A DNA stretch of 64,000 nt, taken from Bacteroidota bacterium. Lineage in GTDB: Bacteria > Bacteroidota > Bacteroidia > Chitinophagales > Saprospiraceae. The stretch spans positions 1 to 64,000 of the forward strand of contig JANSWP010000003.1 in assembly GCA_024743405.1 (NCBI GenBank). The letters run 5' to 3'. Of the stretch, positions 45,608 through 54,605 are shown piece by piece; within the stretch, counting starts at the first letter, position 1; every line of letters begins with the position of its first letter. The translations under genes and the position numbers were made by a program. The notes under the pieces were generated by a model, which did no database searches, was not told the DNA's origin, and saw nothing but the letters and a program-made list of their open reading frames with translations.

Positions 45608-47209
45608 ATGAAAAAAATATCAATATATATATTCCTCTTAACTCTAATCGGAATCGGCTGTGGTGAAGAGCGAGTAGAAACCAACTATACAGAATATAGT
45701 CCCGATATTATTGCTCACAATGACGGGAAAGTGAGTTATACCAATTTTGAAACCTTTCCGCTATTGCAGGAATTATCAGGAACTGCGCCTGAATTTGATA
45801 TTAGTTCAGTTTATAAATTTACCATTGACACCGTCAAAGCCCCCGCAGGAAGTACTTTCAGTTTGAATAAATTATCCATTGATGCGGAAACAGGTGTAAT
45901 AAGTTATGATAATTCAGGAGATGATTTATCTGTCGGAGATTATGTAGTGACCGTCGCACTTCAAGCCCCGAATGGAATAGCACTATATGATGATGTTTAC
46001 ACAATGAATGTTCGGGATGTGCCTGGGGAATTGACTGTAGATAATTCGATAGTTGATGTTGGTTCCTTGGAGTTAGGAAGCATCGCAACAGTTTCATACA
46101 TTGATAACTCAGGTTCGGGACTGATTACTGATATTTCTTATGAATTGGTCAGTCCCCCTGCTCATTATGAAATGGATGCCGTGACCGGGGAAATCACAAA
46201 AAAAGGGGCGGCAAATCAGGGAACAGAGACACTTTCCGTAATCGGAAGAACCAATTTGGGGACTTTAACGGCAATTGATTTGGTCATTATCAATGTCGGT
46301 GCATCTCCAACCATTCAATATTTTCAACAAGACGGTTCGACTCCTTTGACAAAAGTTACAGTTTCTTCCTGGTCGGCATATACCACTTCCACACCTACTT
46401 TAAACGATATGACAGCCGCAAGTTGGGAAATGATGTTACCCGCTTCTTTGGCTGGTTTTGAAAATGTGATTACCATTCAAAGCGATGGTGAAATTGACAT
46501 CGCAGCAGATTCGAATTTGCCTGAAGGTGACCACTTAATTGGCGTTTTGGCAATCAATGGAGGAGGCGTTTCCAAAGATTTTCCTGACTTATTTACGTTG
46601 ACAGTTGAATTCCGATGGGCAACTTTATTTGATGACCAAATTGACAGTCCTGATGAAAATATTAATCCCGAAGAAGCATATCCGGGTATTTGGGCAGGCT
46701 ATGATGTTGAAGGGTCATCTGATAAAGAAGGCTGGAAAAAAGTGGCAGGTGTTGGCGGTGGCGGTTTCACGGGTATGAGAAGATGGGATCCCGGGACTTT
46801 GGATGCTTGTTTGACGAGAGTTATTGATATTTCGACGGTCAAAGCTTTGAGAGTTTCTTTTGGTGAAATTATCGGATATGGCGCAGTATTTACTGACCGA
46901 TATGCCCGCGAATTTTATTATGGTGAATCAACGACAAATCTCGAAGCAGCTACTTTTGACGGAAGCGAATGGAATACTTTACTTGCCGAAGATGGCCCGT
47001 GGTTAGGAACGAATTGGAATATGGGCAACGGTCCTGAAAATTTCTATGAAAACATTCCGATTGACTTATCCAATATTTCAGGAAATACCTTGTATTTAAA
47101 TTGGAGATTGTACTCCAAAGATGTGGCAGCGGGTAATCAGAATGGACAATTTATTATTACACAGGTTCAAACAGAACAGGCGGATATTTTTGATGCCGAA
47201 GAAGAATAA
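45608..47209 (+). CDS. SusE-like surface lipoprotein, probable glycan-binding
   Basis: 533 residues. Lipoprotein signal MKKISIYIFLLTLIGIGC. Beta-rich throughout with Ig/cadherin-like repeats (about 30-320; for example ITDISYELVSPPAHYEMDAV, then TGEITKKG). A C-terminal region about 345-533 (WATLFDDQIDSPDENINPEE, then YPGIWAGYDVEGSSDKEGW) resembles a carbohydrate-binding beta sandwich. No catalytic motif. Position directly after susCD fits the SusE/SusF slot of surface glycan-binding proteins. I cannot assign a named family. Confidence 0.7.
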   Translation: MKKISIYIFLLTLIGIGCGEERVETNYTEYSPDIIAHNDGKVSYTNFETFPLLQELSGTAPEFDISSVYKFTIDTVKAPAGSTFSLNKLSIDAETGVISYDNSGDDLSVGDYVVTVALQAPNGIALYDDVYTMNVRDVPGELTVDNSIVDVGSLELGSIATVSYIDNSGSGLITDISYELVSPPAHYEMDAVTGEITKKGAANQGTETLSVIGRTNLGTLTAIDLVIINVGASPTIQYFQQDGSTPLTKVTVSSWSAYTTSTPTLNDMTAASWEMMLPASLAGFENVITIQSDGEIDIAADSNLPEGDHLIGVLAINGGGVSKDFPDLFTLTVEFRWATLFDDQIDSPDENINPEEAYPGIWAGYDVEGSSDKEGWKKVAGVGGGGFTGMRRWDPGTLDACLTRVIDISTVKALRVSFGEIIGYGAVFTDRYAREFYYGESTTNLEAATFDGSEWNTLLAEDGPWLGTNWNMGNGPENFYENIPIDLSNISGNTLYLNWRLYSKDVAAGNQNGQFIITQVQTEQADIFDAEEE

Positions 47210-47231
47210 ATTATAGTAAGAGTTTAGATAT

Positions 47232-47268
47232 ATCCCGAATTTTCAGCGGAAGGTTCGGGATTTCTTTT
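47232..47268 (+). terminator. terminator of the susE-like gene
   Basis: ATCCCGAA (47232-47239) and TTCGGGAT (47254-47261) form an eight-bp stem, with TTCTTTTAT following. Confidence 0.75.
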
Positions 47269-47280
47269 ATGAATTAATTG

Positions 47281-47447
47281 AAACACATAGTCACATAGGA
47301 CACATAGTTTTTATCCTCTTACACCCTTTTATTCTCTAAAGGGAGACTTCCCGCCAAAGTAGTATTCGTTTTTGGAGCGGAGCGAAGTTCCTATTTAGGG
47401 GTGAGCCGAGCAATCTAAAACTATGTGTCCTATGTGACTATGTGTTT
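47281..47447. repeat. 31-bp perfect inverted repeat, second hairpin family (copy 7)
   Basis: Positions 47281-47311 and 47417-47447 are perfect complements over 31 bp. The left arm begins AAACACATAGTCACATAGG, made of repeated ACATAG units. A 105-bp interior contains its own short palindromes. The right arm carries two ATG codons used or usable as the start of the sulfatase-GH10 gene. A related, more degenerate copy without the interior lies at 50508-50581. Confidence 0.85.
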
Positions 47448-50400
47448 CGTAAATAAAAGTGTTGTGCGAAAATTCCTTTTGATTATATGTGTTTTAATTT
47501 CTCAACTCACTTTTTCCCAAAATAAAAATATCCTCTTCATTGCCGTGGACGACCTCAAACCTTTATTAGGCGTTTATGGCGACGAATTAGCTATTACTCC
47601 AAATATCGACCGATTGGCAAAAATGGGCGTAACTTTTACCAATGCCCATTGTCAACAGGCAGTTTGTGCGCCCTCCCGAGCAAGTTTATTGACAGGGTTA
47701 CGACCAGACTTAACTGAAGTTTGGGATTTGAAAACGCATATCCGAAATAAGAACCCTGACATCAAAACCCTCCCACAATATTTTAAAGAAAATGGTTACA
47801 CATCGGTCGGAATGGGAAAAATATTCGACTCTCGAAGTGTGGACAAAGATTTGGATAAAGCCTCGTGGTCTATTCCATTTATCAAACCCGAAATAGAAGA
47901 CAAAGTACACGGAAAGCCTTCGGTAAGAGGGTTTCAATCGAAAGAAAATAAAGCGATTTATGCGAATCTAAAAAAAGAAGGCAAAACAAAAGGGTTGGAG
48001 AAAAATAAATTGAACCAATTTATGATGAAAAATCATAAGCCTTCCACTGAGTCAATTTACATTTCTGATGAGGGATATTTTGATGGGGCTTTGGCTTTCG
48101 AAGCTATTCAACAATTAGAGAAATTAGGAAAAGAAAAGAACCCATTTTTATTATGTGTTGGTTTTCATAAGCCGCATTTGCCATTCGTCGCACCAAAAAA
48201 ATATTGGGATTTATACAAAAGAGAAGAGATGCCTTTGGCTTCTTATCAAAAATGGGCAATAGGCACGGTCAAAGTCTCTTATCATAATATCGGTGAAATA
48301 AAATCCTACACAGATATTCCCGATTCTTTTGATGAGAATGGATTAATTAATGAAGCTAAACAACGCGAATTAATTCATGGTTACTATGCTTGTGTATCTT
48401 ATATCGACGCACAAATCGGGAAAATTTTGGACGCTTTAGAAGCGCAAAATTTGACTCAAAACACTTCCGTCGTTTTGTGGGGTGACCACGGTTGGCATTT
48501 GGGTGACCATGGACTTTGGAATAAACATTCGAACTTCGAACAAGCCACTCGTTCGCCTTTGATTGTTGTAGATGCTGACATGGAAAATGCGATTTTGAAT
48601 GATTCGCCCATTGAATTCGTAGATATTTTTCCGACGCTTTGTGATTTGGTTGGTCTTCCAACGCCGGAGATTCTTCAGGGAAAAAGTTTGAAACCGATTC
48701 TTTTAGGCAAAAAAAAGAAGGTAAAACAATTTGCAATGAGCCAGTATCCTCGTGGGAAAATTATGGGGTATGCGCTTCGCGATGACCGATACCGATATGT
48801 GGCTTGGTATCGAGACAGTAAGGGAAAACATCCTATCGAGACTGATATTTTGGCTAAAGAATTATACGATTATAAAAAAGACCCATTAGAAACGGCAAAT
48901 ATTGTAGCCGTGAATAGTGACCTCGCGATAGAATTTCAGGAAATGTTGAATCAATTTTTGGATGAACAAACTACTCAAAAAAGAGCTTTCAAAAAGACCC
49001 AAAGAGTTGCTCGTAAAAAGAAAAAAGAGGCAGTTACAAAAGCGACTTATTCCGGAAAAAATCTAATGAAAAATCCAAGCTTTGAAAATGGACAAGGCAA
49101 ATGGCGATTTGGTAAAAATGGTGTCGTTGAAATTGTAGAAAGTGAGGCGAAATCAGGAAAATTCAGTTTACAATTTACAGGAACTAAATGCAGCGCCTTC
49201 CAAAATTTGGAAAATTTAAAACCCGAAACAACATACAATGTCAGTGTTTTCGCCAAAACAGAAAATAAAGAAGCCGTTCTTTTAAAAGTTCGATTTTATG
49301 GTGATGAAGATATTACGGTCAGATATGCCAAACCAAATTACGAAACTATTTCAACCACGTTTACTACAGGAAAAGACCATACTTCTGCCCGAATTGCTTT
49401 CGTTAAGTACAAACCCAATGCGACGGGAAAATCTTGGTTCGATGATGTCAAAGTAACGGAAGTAGGTGCAAAAACCAGTTCGATTAAAGAGATTATTAAT
49501 GAAAATCATGATGGCAAACTATACATTGGGGCGACTATTGGATATGCACAATTAGGTACGCCCGTCGAGGACATTTTAACCAGAGAATTTAACTATACGG
49601 TCGCTGAAAATGCGGGCAAACAAGCGCGAGTCCATCCGCATCCAAAGAAATGGGATTGGAGTCAAATCAATGCGATTGTTAAAATGGCGGAAAAGAATAA
49701 CCTGATGGTTCGGCTTCATGGGCCAATTAGCCCACAAGCCTCTCATTGGGCAAAAAATGACGAACGAACGCCTCAACAATTGGAAAAAAACATGACTGAA
49801 TTCATGACTGAACAATGCAAAAAATTCAATGGACATCCCAATATCAAATGGATGGATGTGGTCAATGAGACGGTCACTCCAAAAGGAGAATGGTTTGGTC
49901 CAAAAAAGGGCGTAGACCAATGGGAAAATCCGTGGACAATTATCGGTTCGGATACTGACAAAAACAAAACACCCATTTATATTTCTAAGGCTTTTGAAAT
50001 TGCCAATGAACATGCGTCCGATGTTAAATTAGTTTTCAATCAGCATGGGGGCATGGAAAAAGCAATGTGGGAAAGAGTAAAAGAAACGATTTTATATCTC
50101 CGAAAAAAAGGATTGCGAGTGGACGGAATTGGCTGGCAGGCTCACCTCTCAAGTCGAGAAGATTTGGCATTTAATAATGAAAAACTGGCATATTTCTCTT
50201 CTCTGATTGATTGGGCACATGCGAATGATTTGGAGTTTCATGTGACGGAAATGGATTATAAAATCAGGGAAGCTGTCACAGAATCTGCCCTCGAAAAACA
50301 GGGTAAAGCTTATGTAAACATACTCAATGTATTGCTTTTAAAACACGCTTCAGGAGTTGTTACTTTTAATACCTGGGGAATTACAGACGGAGTTGGGAAG

Positions 50401-50493
50401 CATAAAGATTCTGCCCGATTTTTATTTGATGAAGATGGGGTGGCGAAACCGAGTTATTATGCGTTGAAGGATGCGCTTGAAAGTGCAAAATAG
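47425..50493 (+). CDS. sulfatase-CBM-GH10 fusion enzyme
   Basis: 1022 residues. Signal peptide about 12-32 (VVRKFLLIICVLISQLTFSQ). Type I sulfatase about 33-520: metal Asp pair in IAVDDLKPLLGVYG, the formylglycine site C81 in AVCAPSRASLLTG, FHKPHLPFVAPKKYWDLY, WGDHGWHLGDHGLWNKHSN; the iduronate-2-sulfatase-like subgroup. A lysine-rich linker about 515-545. A CenC-like CBM4/9 domain about 546-685 (NPSFENGQGKWRFG). GH10 domain about 690-1022 with acid/base E815 in DVVNETV and nucleophile E942 in HVTEMD. Joins desulfation to endo-xylanase cleavage in one secreted protein. Starts at 47425 or 47440 both lie in the inverted-repeat arm; a GTG at about 47461 is a third option. Confidence 0.9.
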   Translation: MSYVTMCFVNKSVVRKFLLIICVLISQLTFSQNKNILFIAVDDLKPLLGVYGDELAITPNIDRLAKMGVTFTNAHCQQAVCAPSRASLLTGLRPDLTEVWDLKTHIRNKNPDIKTLPQYFKENGYTSVGMGKIFDSRSVDKDLDKASWSIPFIKPEIEDKVHGKPSVRGFQSKENKAIYANLKKEGKTKGLEKNKLNQFMMKNHKPSTESIYISDEGYFDGALAFEAIQQLEKLGKEKNPFLLCVGFHKPHLPFVAPKKYWDLYKREEMPLASYQKWAIGTVKVSYHNIGEIKSYTDIPDSFDENGLINEAKQRELIHGYYACVSYIDAQIGKILDALEAQNLTQNTSVVLWGDHGWHLGDHGLWNKHSNFEQATRSPLIVVDADMENAILNDSPIEFVDIFPTLCDLVGLPTPEILQGKSLKPILLGKKKKVKQFAMSQYPRGKIMGYALRDDRYRYVAWYRDSKGKHPIETDILAKELYDYKKDPLETANIVAVNSDLAIEFQEMLNQFLDEQTTQKRAFKKTQRVARKKKKEAVTKATYSGKNLMKNPSFENGQGKWRFGKNGVVEIVESEAKSGKFSLQFTGTKCSAFQNLENLKPETTYNVSVFAKTENKEAVLLKVRFYGDEDITVRYAKPNYETISTTFTTGKDHTSARIAFVKYKPNATGKSWFDDVKVTEVGAKTSSIKEIINENHDGKLYIGATIGYAQLGTPVEDILTREFNYTVAENAGKQARVHPHPKKWDWSQINAIVKMAEKNNLMVRLHGPISPQASHWAKNDERTPQQLEKNMTEFMTEQCKKFNGHPNIKWMDVVNETVTPKGEWFGPKKGVDQWENPWTIIGSDTDKNKTPIYISKAFEIANEHASDVKLVFNQHGGMEKAMWERVKETILYLRKKGLRVDGIGWQAHLSSREDLAFNNEKLAYFSSLIDWAHANDLEFHVTEMDYKIREAVTESALEKQGKAYVNILNVLLLKHASGVVTFNTWGITDGVGKHKDSARFLFDEDGVAKPSYYALKDALESAK

Positions 50494-50507
50494 ACCAAAG
50501 ACTTTTT

Positions 50508-50581
50508 AAAAACACATAGTCAAATAGACCACATTGCCTACTCATTTTTAAAAACTATGTAGTCTATGTGACTATGTGTTT
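50508..50581. repeat. second hairpin family, short copy (copy 8)
   Basis: Left arm AAACACATAGTCAAATAGAC (from 50509) and right arm GTCTATGTGACTATGTGTTT (ending 50581) differ at about two places; loop of some 22 bases. Lacks the interior of the 47281-47447 copy. Lies between the fusion gene and the next sulfatase. Confidence 0.75.
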
Positions 50582-50595
50582 CAAAAGAAAACCCT

Positions 50596-52179
50596 ATGGA
50601 TTTTAAAATAATTCTCACATTAATATTCTTCTCATTCAGTAACCTCCTTACCGCCCAAGAAAAAAACGTCCTCTTCATCATCATTGATGACCTAAAACCC
50701 TTACTCAATTGTTACGGCGAATCTCAAATCATCTCTCCAAACATCGACCAATTAGCTGCTGAAGGAGTCACTTTCACAAATGCCCATGCCCAACAAGCGG
50801 TTTGTGCACCATCGCGAGTCAGTTTTATGACAGGAATGCGACCTGACCAAACCAAAATTTGGGAACTAAAAACCCAAATGCGCGAAGTCTATCCCGAAGC
50901 CTTGACGATACCCGAATATTTTAAACAAAACGGTTATCAAACAGCGGGTTTGGGTAAGGTCTTACATGGTGCAAAAGATAATGATCCGCAATCTTGGACG
51001 ACACCTTTTATTTATGATACGGACTTAGAATATGCAGAAGGTTTTGATTTTCCTGCCAATTTGAACTATCAAAATCCGAAAATACAAAAACGATATCAGG
51101 AACTCAAAGACCAATATGAGGGTGACCCAAATGGCGATAATGTTTGGTTTGCGATTAATAAAGCATTGAAGGAGGAAAAATTGCGCCCTACGATTGAAAT
51201 GGAAGATATTCCTGATAATGCTTATTCCGATGGCGCGGTGACTTTCAGGAGTATTGAGCTAATGAAAAAATTTCAGGCGAAAAATCAAAAATTCTTTCTG
51301 ACTGTCGGGTTTAAAAAGCCGCATTTGCCTTTTACCGCACCAAAGAAATATTGGGATTTATACGACCGAAATAAAATTGAATTGGCTGAATTTCAAGGCA
51401 AATCGGAAGGTACCCCTCAATTTGCTTATCACAATTTTGGAGAACTCAAAAACTACTCCGACATCGCCGAAAATTTAGACAAAAATGGAAATGTCATCGA
51501 AAGCAAACAGCGTGAATTGATTCATGGATATTATGCCTGCGTGACTTATATTGATGCCCAAGTTGGGATGTTGATGGAGCATTTAAAATCTTCGGGATTG
51601 GATGAAAATACGGTCATCATTTTGGTCGGCGACCACGGTTGGCATTTGGGCGACCACGGACTTTGGAATAAGCATTCGAATTTTGAACAAGCGACTCGAA
51701 CGCCTTTGATTTTTGCTATTCCAAAATTGAAAGGCGGTTTTCAGAATGAGAGTCCCGTAGAATTGATTGATATTTTTCCAACAACTTGCGATTTGGCAGG
51801 TTTGAAAATTCCTAAACATTTGCAAGGCACGAATTTGTGCCCGATTTTAAAGAAAAAGAAAACGCAGGTAAAAGAATTTGCGCTCAGTCAATATCCTCGT
51901 CGATGTCATGTGATGCATTCTGCAATTGGACAATGGCCGGACAATTGTACGATAATGGGTTATGCAGTTCGAAGTGACCGCTATCGGTATGTAGCTTGGT
52001 ATAAAGGCGATTATGAAACTCGGACTAATTTTGATGAAAGTGCGATAGAGGTGGAGGAGTTTTATAATTATGAGAAAGACCCTCTGGAACGGAAAAATTT
52101 AGCAAAAGAACCTGATTATCGAGAAATCAAAAGAGAAATGAAAAATTTCATTAAGGCAACTGTTTTTGGAGAATTCTAA
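50596..52179 (+). CDS. type I sulfatase, iduronate-2-sulfatase-like
   Basis: 527 residues, signal peptide 1-20 (ending NLLTAQ). Metal-binding start IIIDDLKPLLNCYGE; formylglycine site C70 in AVCAPSRVSFMTG (C-x-P-S-R signature); FKKPHLPFTAPKKYWDLY; VGDHGWHLGDHGLWNKHSN. Clearly a paralogue of the sulfatase half of the upstream fusion, with many shared blocks, but without CBM and GH10. Exported; needs an anaerobic- or oxygen-type formylglycine-forming enzyme encoded elsewhere. Removes sulfate esters from glycan. Confidence 0.92.
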   Translation: MDFKIILTLIFFSFSNLLTAQEKNVLFIIIDDLKPLLNCYGESQIISPNIDQLAAEGVTFTNAHAQQAVCAPSRVSFMTGMRPDQTKIWELKTQMREVYPEALTIPEYFKQNGYQTAGLGKVLHGAKDNDPQSWTTPFIYDTDLEYAEGFDFPANLNYQNPKIQKRYQELKDQYEGDPNGDNVWFAINKALKEEKLRPTIEMEDIPDNAYSDGAVTFRSIELMKKFQAKNQKFFLTVGFKKPHLPFTAPKKYWDLYDRNKIELAEFQGKSEGTPQFAYHNFGELKNYSDIAENLDKNGNVIESKQRELIHGYYACVTYIDAQVGMLMEHLKSSGLDENTVIILVGDHGWHLGDHGLWNKHSNFEQATRTPLIFAIPKLKGGFQNESPVELIDIFPTTCDLAGLKIPKHLQGTNLCPILKKKKTQVKEFALSQYPRRCHVMHSAIGQWPDNCTIMGYAVRSDRYRYVAWYKGDYETRTNFDESAIEVEEFYNYEKDPLERKNLAKEPDYREIKREMKNFIKATVFGEF

Positions 52180-52185
52180 AAATTT

Positions 52186-52222
52186 AAAGTGACATTTTGA
52201 AGGCACGGGAAGGTGTCACCTT
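52186..52222 (+). repeat. PUL hairpin copy 9
   Basis: AAAGTGACATTTT (52186-52198) and AAGGTGTCACCTT (52210-52222) around an 11-base loop; differences are mostly T-G pairs. Lies 25 bp before the next sulfatase start. Confidence 0.6.
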
Positions 52223-52246
52223 ATTTGTAAAAACAAAACAGTACGA

Positions 52247-53668
52247 ATGACTTACTTAAAAGCAATAATTATTCTTGTAATAATCACCATAGGCTGCACT
52301 GCCTTTTTTTTAAATTCAAATGATGAAAATCCAACAAATTTCGTCGTCATTTTCACCGACGACTTAGGCTATGGAGATTTAGGTTGTTTCGGAAATCCCG
52401 TCATCCAAACCCCAAATCTCGACCGCATGGCAGCCGAGGGACAAAAATGGACACAATTTTATGTCGCCTCCCCTGTTTGCACGCCAAGTCGAGCGGCATT
52501 GTTGACAGGGCGGTATCCAATTCGGAATGGAATGACCTCTTCGAAGCATGGGGTTTTATTTCCGGGTTCGACAGGTGGTCTGCCTCAAAGCGAGGTGACA
52601 ATTGCGGAAATGTTAAAGCAAAAAAACTACGCGACGGCAGCAGTAGGAAAATGGCATTTAGGACATTTGAAGAAACATTTGCCAACCACTCAAGGCTTTG
52701 ATTATTATTATGGAATTCCTTATTCGAATGATATGAATGCAAATAGGCGTGGAAATGAATACAGAAAGGAGTCAAACGAAGACCCTAATTTCCTTATGCC
52801 AACCGAAAATTATAATGTGCCTTTGGTGAAAAATCTGGAAGAAATCGAACGACCTGTTAATCAGAATACCATCACAAAACGCTATACAGAAAAAGCTGTC
52901 GAGTTTATTTACTCCAATAAGGATAAGCCGTTTTTCTTGTATTTGGCACATAACTTACCGCATATTCCTTTGTATGCACATGCCGATTTTTTAGGCAAAA
53001 GCAAGCAGGGTTTATATGGAGATGTCATTGAAGAAATTGATTGGAGCGTCGGGCAAGTTTTACAAACTCTGAAAGATTTAAAATTAGATAAGAATACGGT
53101 TGTCGTTTTTACTTCTGATAATGGGCCGTGGTTGATGTTTAAGACGCATGGTGGTTCGGCGGGGCCGCTTCGAGCGGGGAAAGGGACAACGTTTGAAGGC
53201 GGTCAAAGAGTACCGACCATCTTTTGGGGACCTGAAATTGTAAAACCCAAAGTCGTTCAGGAAATGGGTTCGACCTTAGATTTAATAAACACTTTCGCAG
53301 CTTTGTCGGGAACAAAAATTCCAAATGACCGAAAAATGGACGGTTATGATTTGTCGCCAATTTTGAAAGGAGAAACAGATAAAAGCCCTCGAAATGAATT
53401 TTATTATTGGCGACGGGCAGAGTTCCATGCTATTCGTTCGGGAAAATGGAAATTGCATATCAAGCAAACTTCCCCTATTGTTTATTGGAATAAATACGAA
53501 ATGGAACGCCCCGAATTATATGAAATTGAATCGGATATTGGAGAAAAATATGACCGATATGAATCTGAACCTGAAATCGTTGCGGAATTGATGCAAAAAA
53601 TTGAGCAACATTTAGAAGATACAAAGGATGGAATGCCTGACCAGTTAGAGGCGAGAATTAAAAAATAA
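52247..53668 (+). CDS. type I sulfatase, arylsulfatase A-like
   Basis: 473 residues. N-terminal hydrophobic segment with a possible lipobox (IITIGC, Cys17), so membrane-anchored or lipoprotein. [19 protein letters not shown] metal site; formylglycine C78 in [37 protein letters not shown] with the metal Asp-Asn; C-terminal subdomain ending [20 protein letters not shown] different subfamily from the two upstream sulfatases, so it likely acts on another sulfate position. The gap to the esterase gene is only four bases. Confidence 0.92.
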   Translation: MTYLKAIIILVIITIGCTAFFLNSNDENPTNFVVIFTDDLGYGDLGCFGNPVIQTPNLDRMAAEGQKWTQFYVASPVCTPSRAALLTGRYPIRNGMTSSKHGVLFPGSTGGLPQSEVTIAEMLKQKNYATAAVGKWHLGHLKKHLPTTQGFDYYYGIPYSNDMNANRRGNEYRKESNEDPNFLMPTENYNVPLVKNLEEIERPVNQNTITKRYTEKAVEFIYSNKDKPFFLYLAHNLPHIPLYAHADFLGKSKQGLYGDVIEEIDWSVGQVLQTLKDLKLDKNTVVVFTSDNGPWLMFKTHGGSAGPLRAGKGTTFEGGQRVPTIFWGPEIVKPKVVQEMGSTLDLINTFAALSGTKIPNDRKMDGYDLSPILKGETDKSPRNEFYYWRRAEFHAIRSGKWKLHIKQTSPIVYWNKYEMERPELYEIESDIGEKYDRYESEPEIVAELMQKIEQHLEDTKDGMPDQLEARIKK

Positions 53669-53672
53669 AATT

Positions 53673-54569
53673 ATGACAAATCAATACCCTGCAATATTCT
53701 CATTGCTGTTACTGTCTTTTTTGACAACGCTTTCCTTTGGACAAAATCGAAAAAACGTCGTCAAAATTGAACCCGAAATTATTACTTACAAAACCATTGA
53801 TACCATTTCATTGGAATTGGAAATTTATCGCCCACTCGATTTTGATAAAAGTAAAACTTACAAAGCAGTCGTTTTTTATCACGGTGGCGGTTGGAACGGC
53901 GGTAAACCAAAGTTATTTCGACGGCAAGCCATGTATTTTGCGAGTCGTGGTATGATTACGATTTGTCCTGAATATCGCTTGAAAAACATACATGGCACGA
54001 CACCCTTTGAATGTGTGAAAGATGCAAAATCTGCTTTCCGATATATTCGAAAAAATGCAAAAGACTTGAATATTGACCCCGATTGGATTGCCGCAGGAGG
54101 TGGTTCGGCAGGCGGGCATTTGGCAGCAGTTTTGGGTAATATTGAAGGCTTGGATGAACGAGATGAAGACCATTTAATTTCAATTATTCCGGAAGCATTA
54201 TTGTTATTTAATCCTGTTTTTGATAATGGCCCAAACGGTTATGGTTATCGAAGAGTGAAGGATAGACATTTGGAAATTTCGCCTATCCATAATATTTCCA
54301 AAGGTGCGCCTCCGACGATTGTTTTTTTAGGGACTGAAGATAAATTAATTCCAGTTTCCACAGCGGAAGATTATAAACTAAAAATGGAGGGGGTCGGTAG
54401 TCGTTGCGATTTGCATTTGTACGAAGGAGTCGGACATGCCTTCTTTGCAAAACCGCCTGTTAAGTATTTTGTCGAGACGACTTATCAAAGTGATTTATTC
54501 TTGATTTCACTAGGGTTTTTAGATAATAAACCAACTATTTATGAACAATATGGACAACTTAAGGAATAA
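53673..54569 (+). CDS. secreted alpha/beta-hydrolase, acetyl-xylan-esterase-like
   Basis: 298 residues, signal peptide 1-23 (ending LSFGQ). Oxyanion-hole motif YHGGGWNGGK (about 69-78); nucleophile elbow GGGSAGGHLAA (about 143-153); catalytic Asp region FLGTEDKLIPV (about 217-227); catalytic His in GVGHAFF (about 249-255). This is the HGGG esterase/BD-FAE-like class, whose PUL members remove acetyl or feruloyl esters from xylan. Four bp after the sulfatase gene, so coupled. Substrate is inference from context. Confidence 0.82.
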   Translation: MTNQYPAIFSLLLLSFLTTLSFGQNRKNVVKIEPEIITYKTIDTISLELEIYRPLDFDKSKTYKAVVFYHGGGWNGGKPKLFRRQAMYFASRGMITICPEYRLKNIHGTTPFECVKDAKSAFRYIRKNAKDLNIDPDWIAAGGGSAGGHLAAVLGNIEGLDERDEDHLISIIPEALLLFNPVFDNGPNGYGYRRVKDRHLEISPIHNISKGAPPTIVFLGTEDKLIPVSTAEDYKLKMEGVGSRCDLHLYEGVGHAFFAKPPVKYFVETTYQSDLFLISLGFLDNKPTIYEQYGQLKE

Positions 54570-54605
54570 GGTGACACCTTCTCGTACCTCGAAGATGTCA
54601 TCTTC
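54568..54605 (+). repeat. PUL hairpin copy 10; right arm contains a start codon
   Basis: AAGGTGACACCTTC (54569-54582) and GAAGATGTCATCTT (54591-54604). The ATG inside the right arm (54595) is the best start of the next sulfatase, and the left arm begins at the esterase stop codon, so the element is the whole junction between the two genes. Confidence 0.75.
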
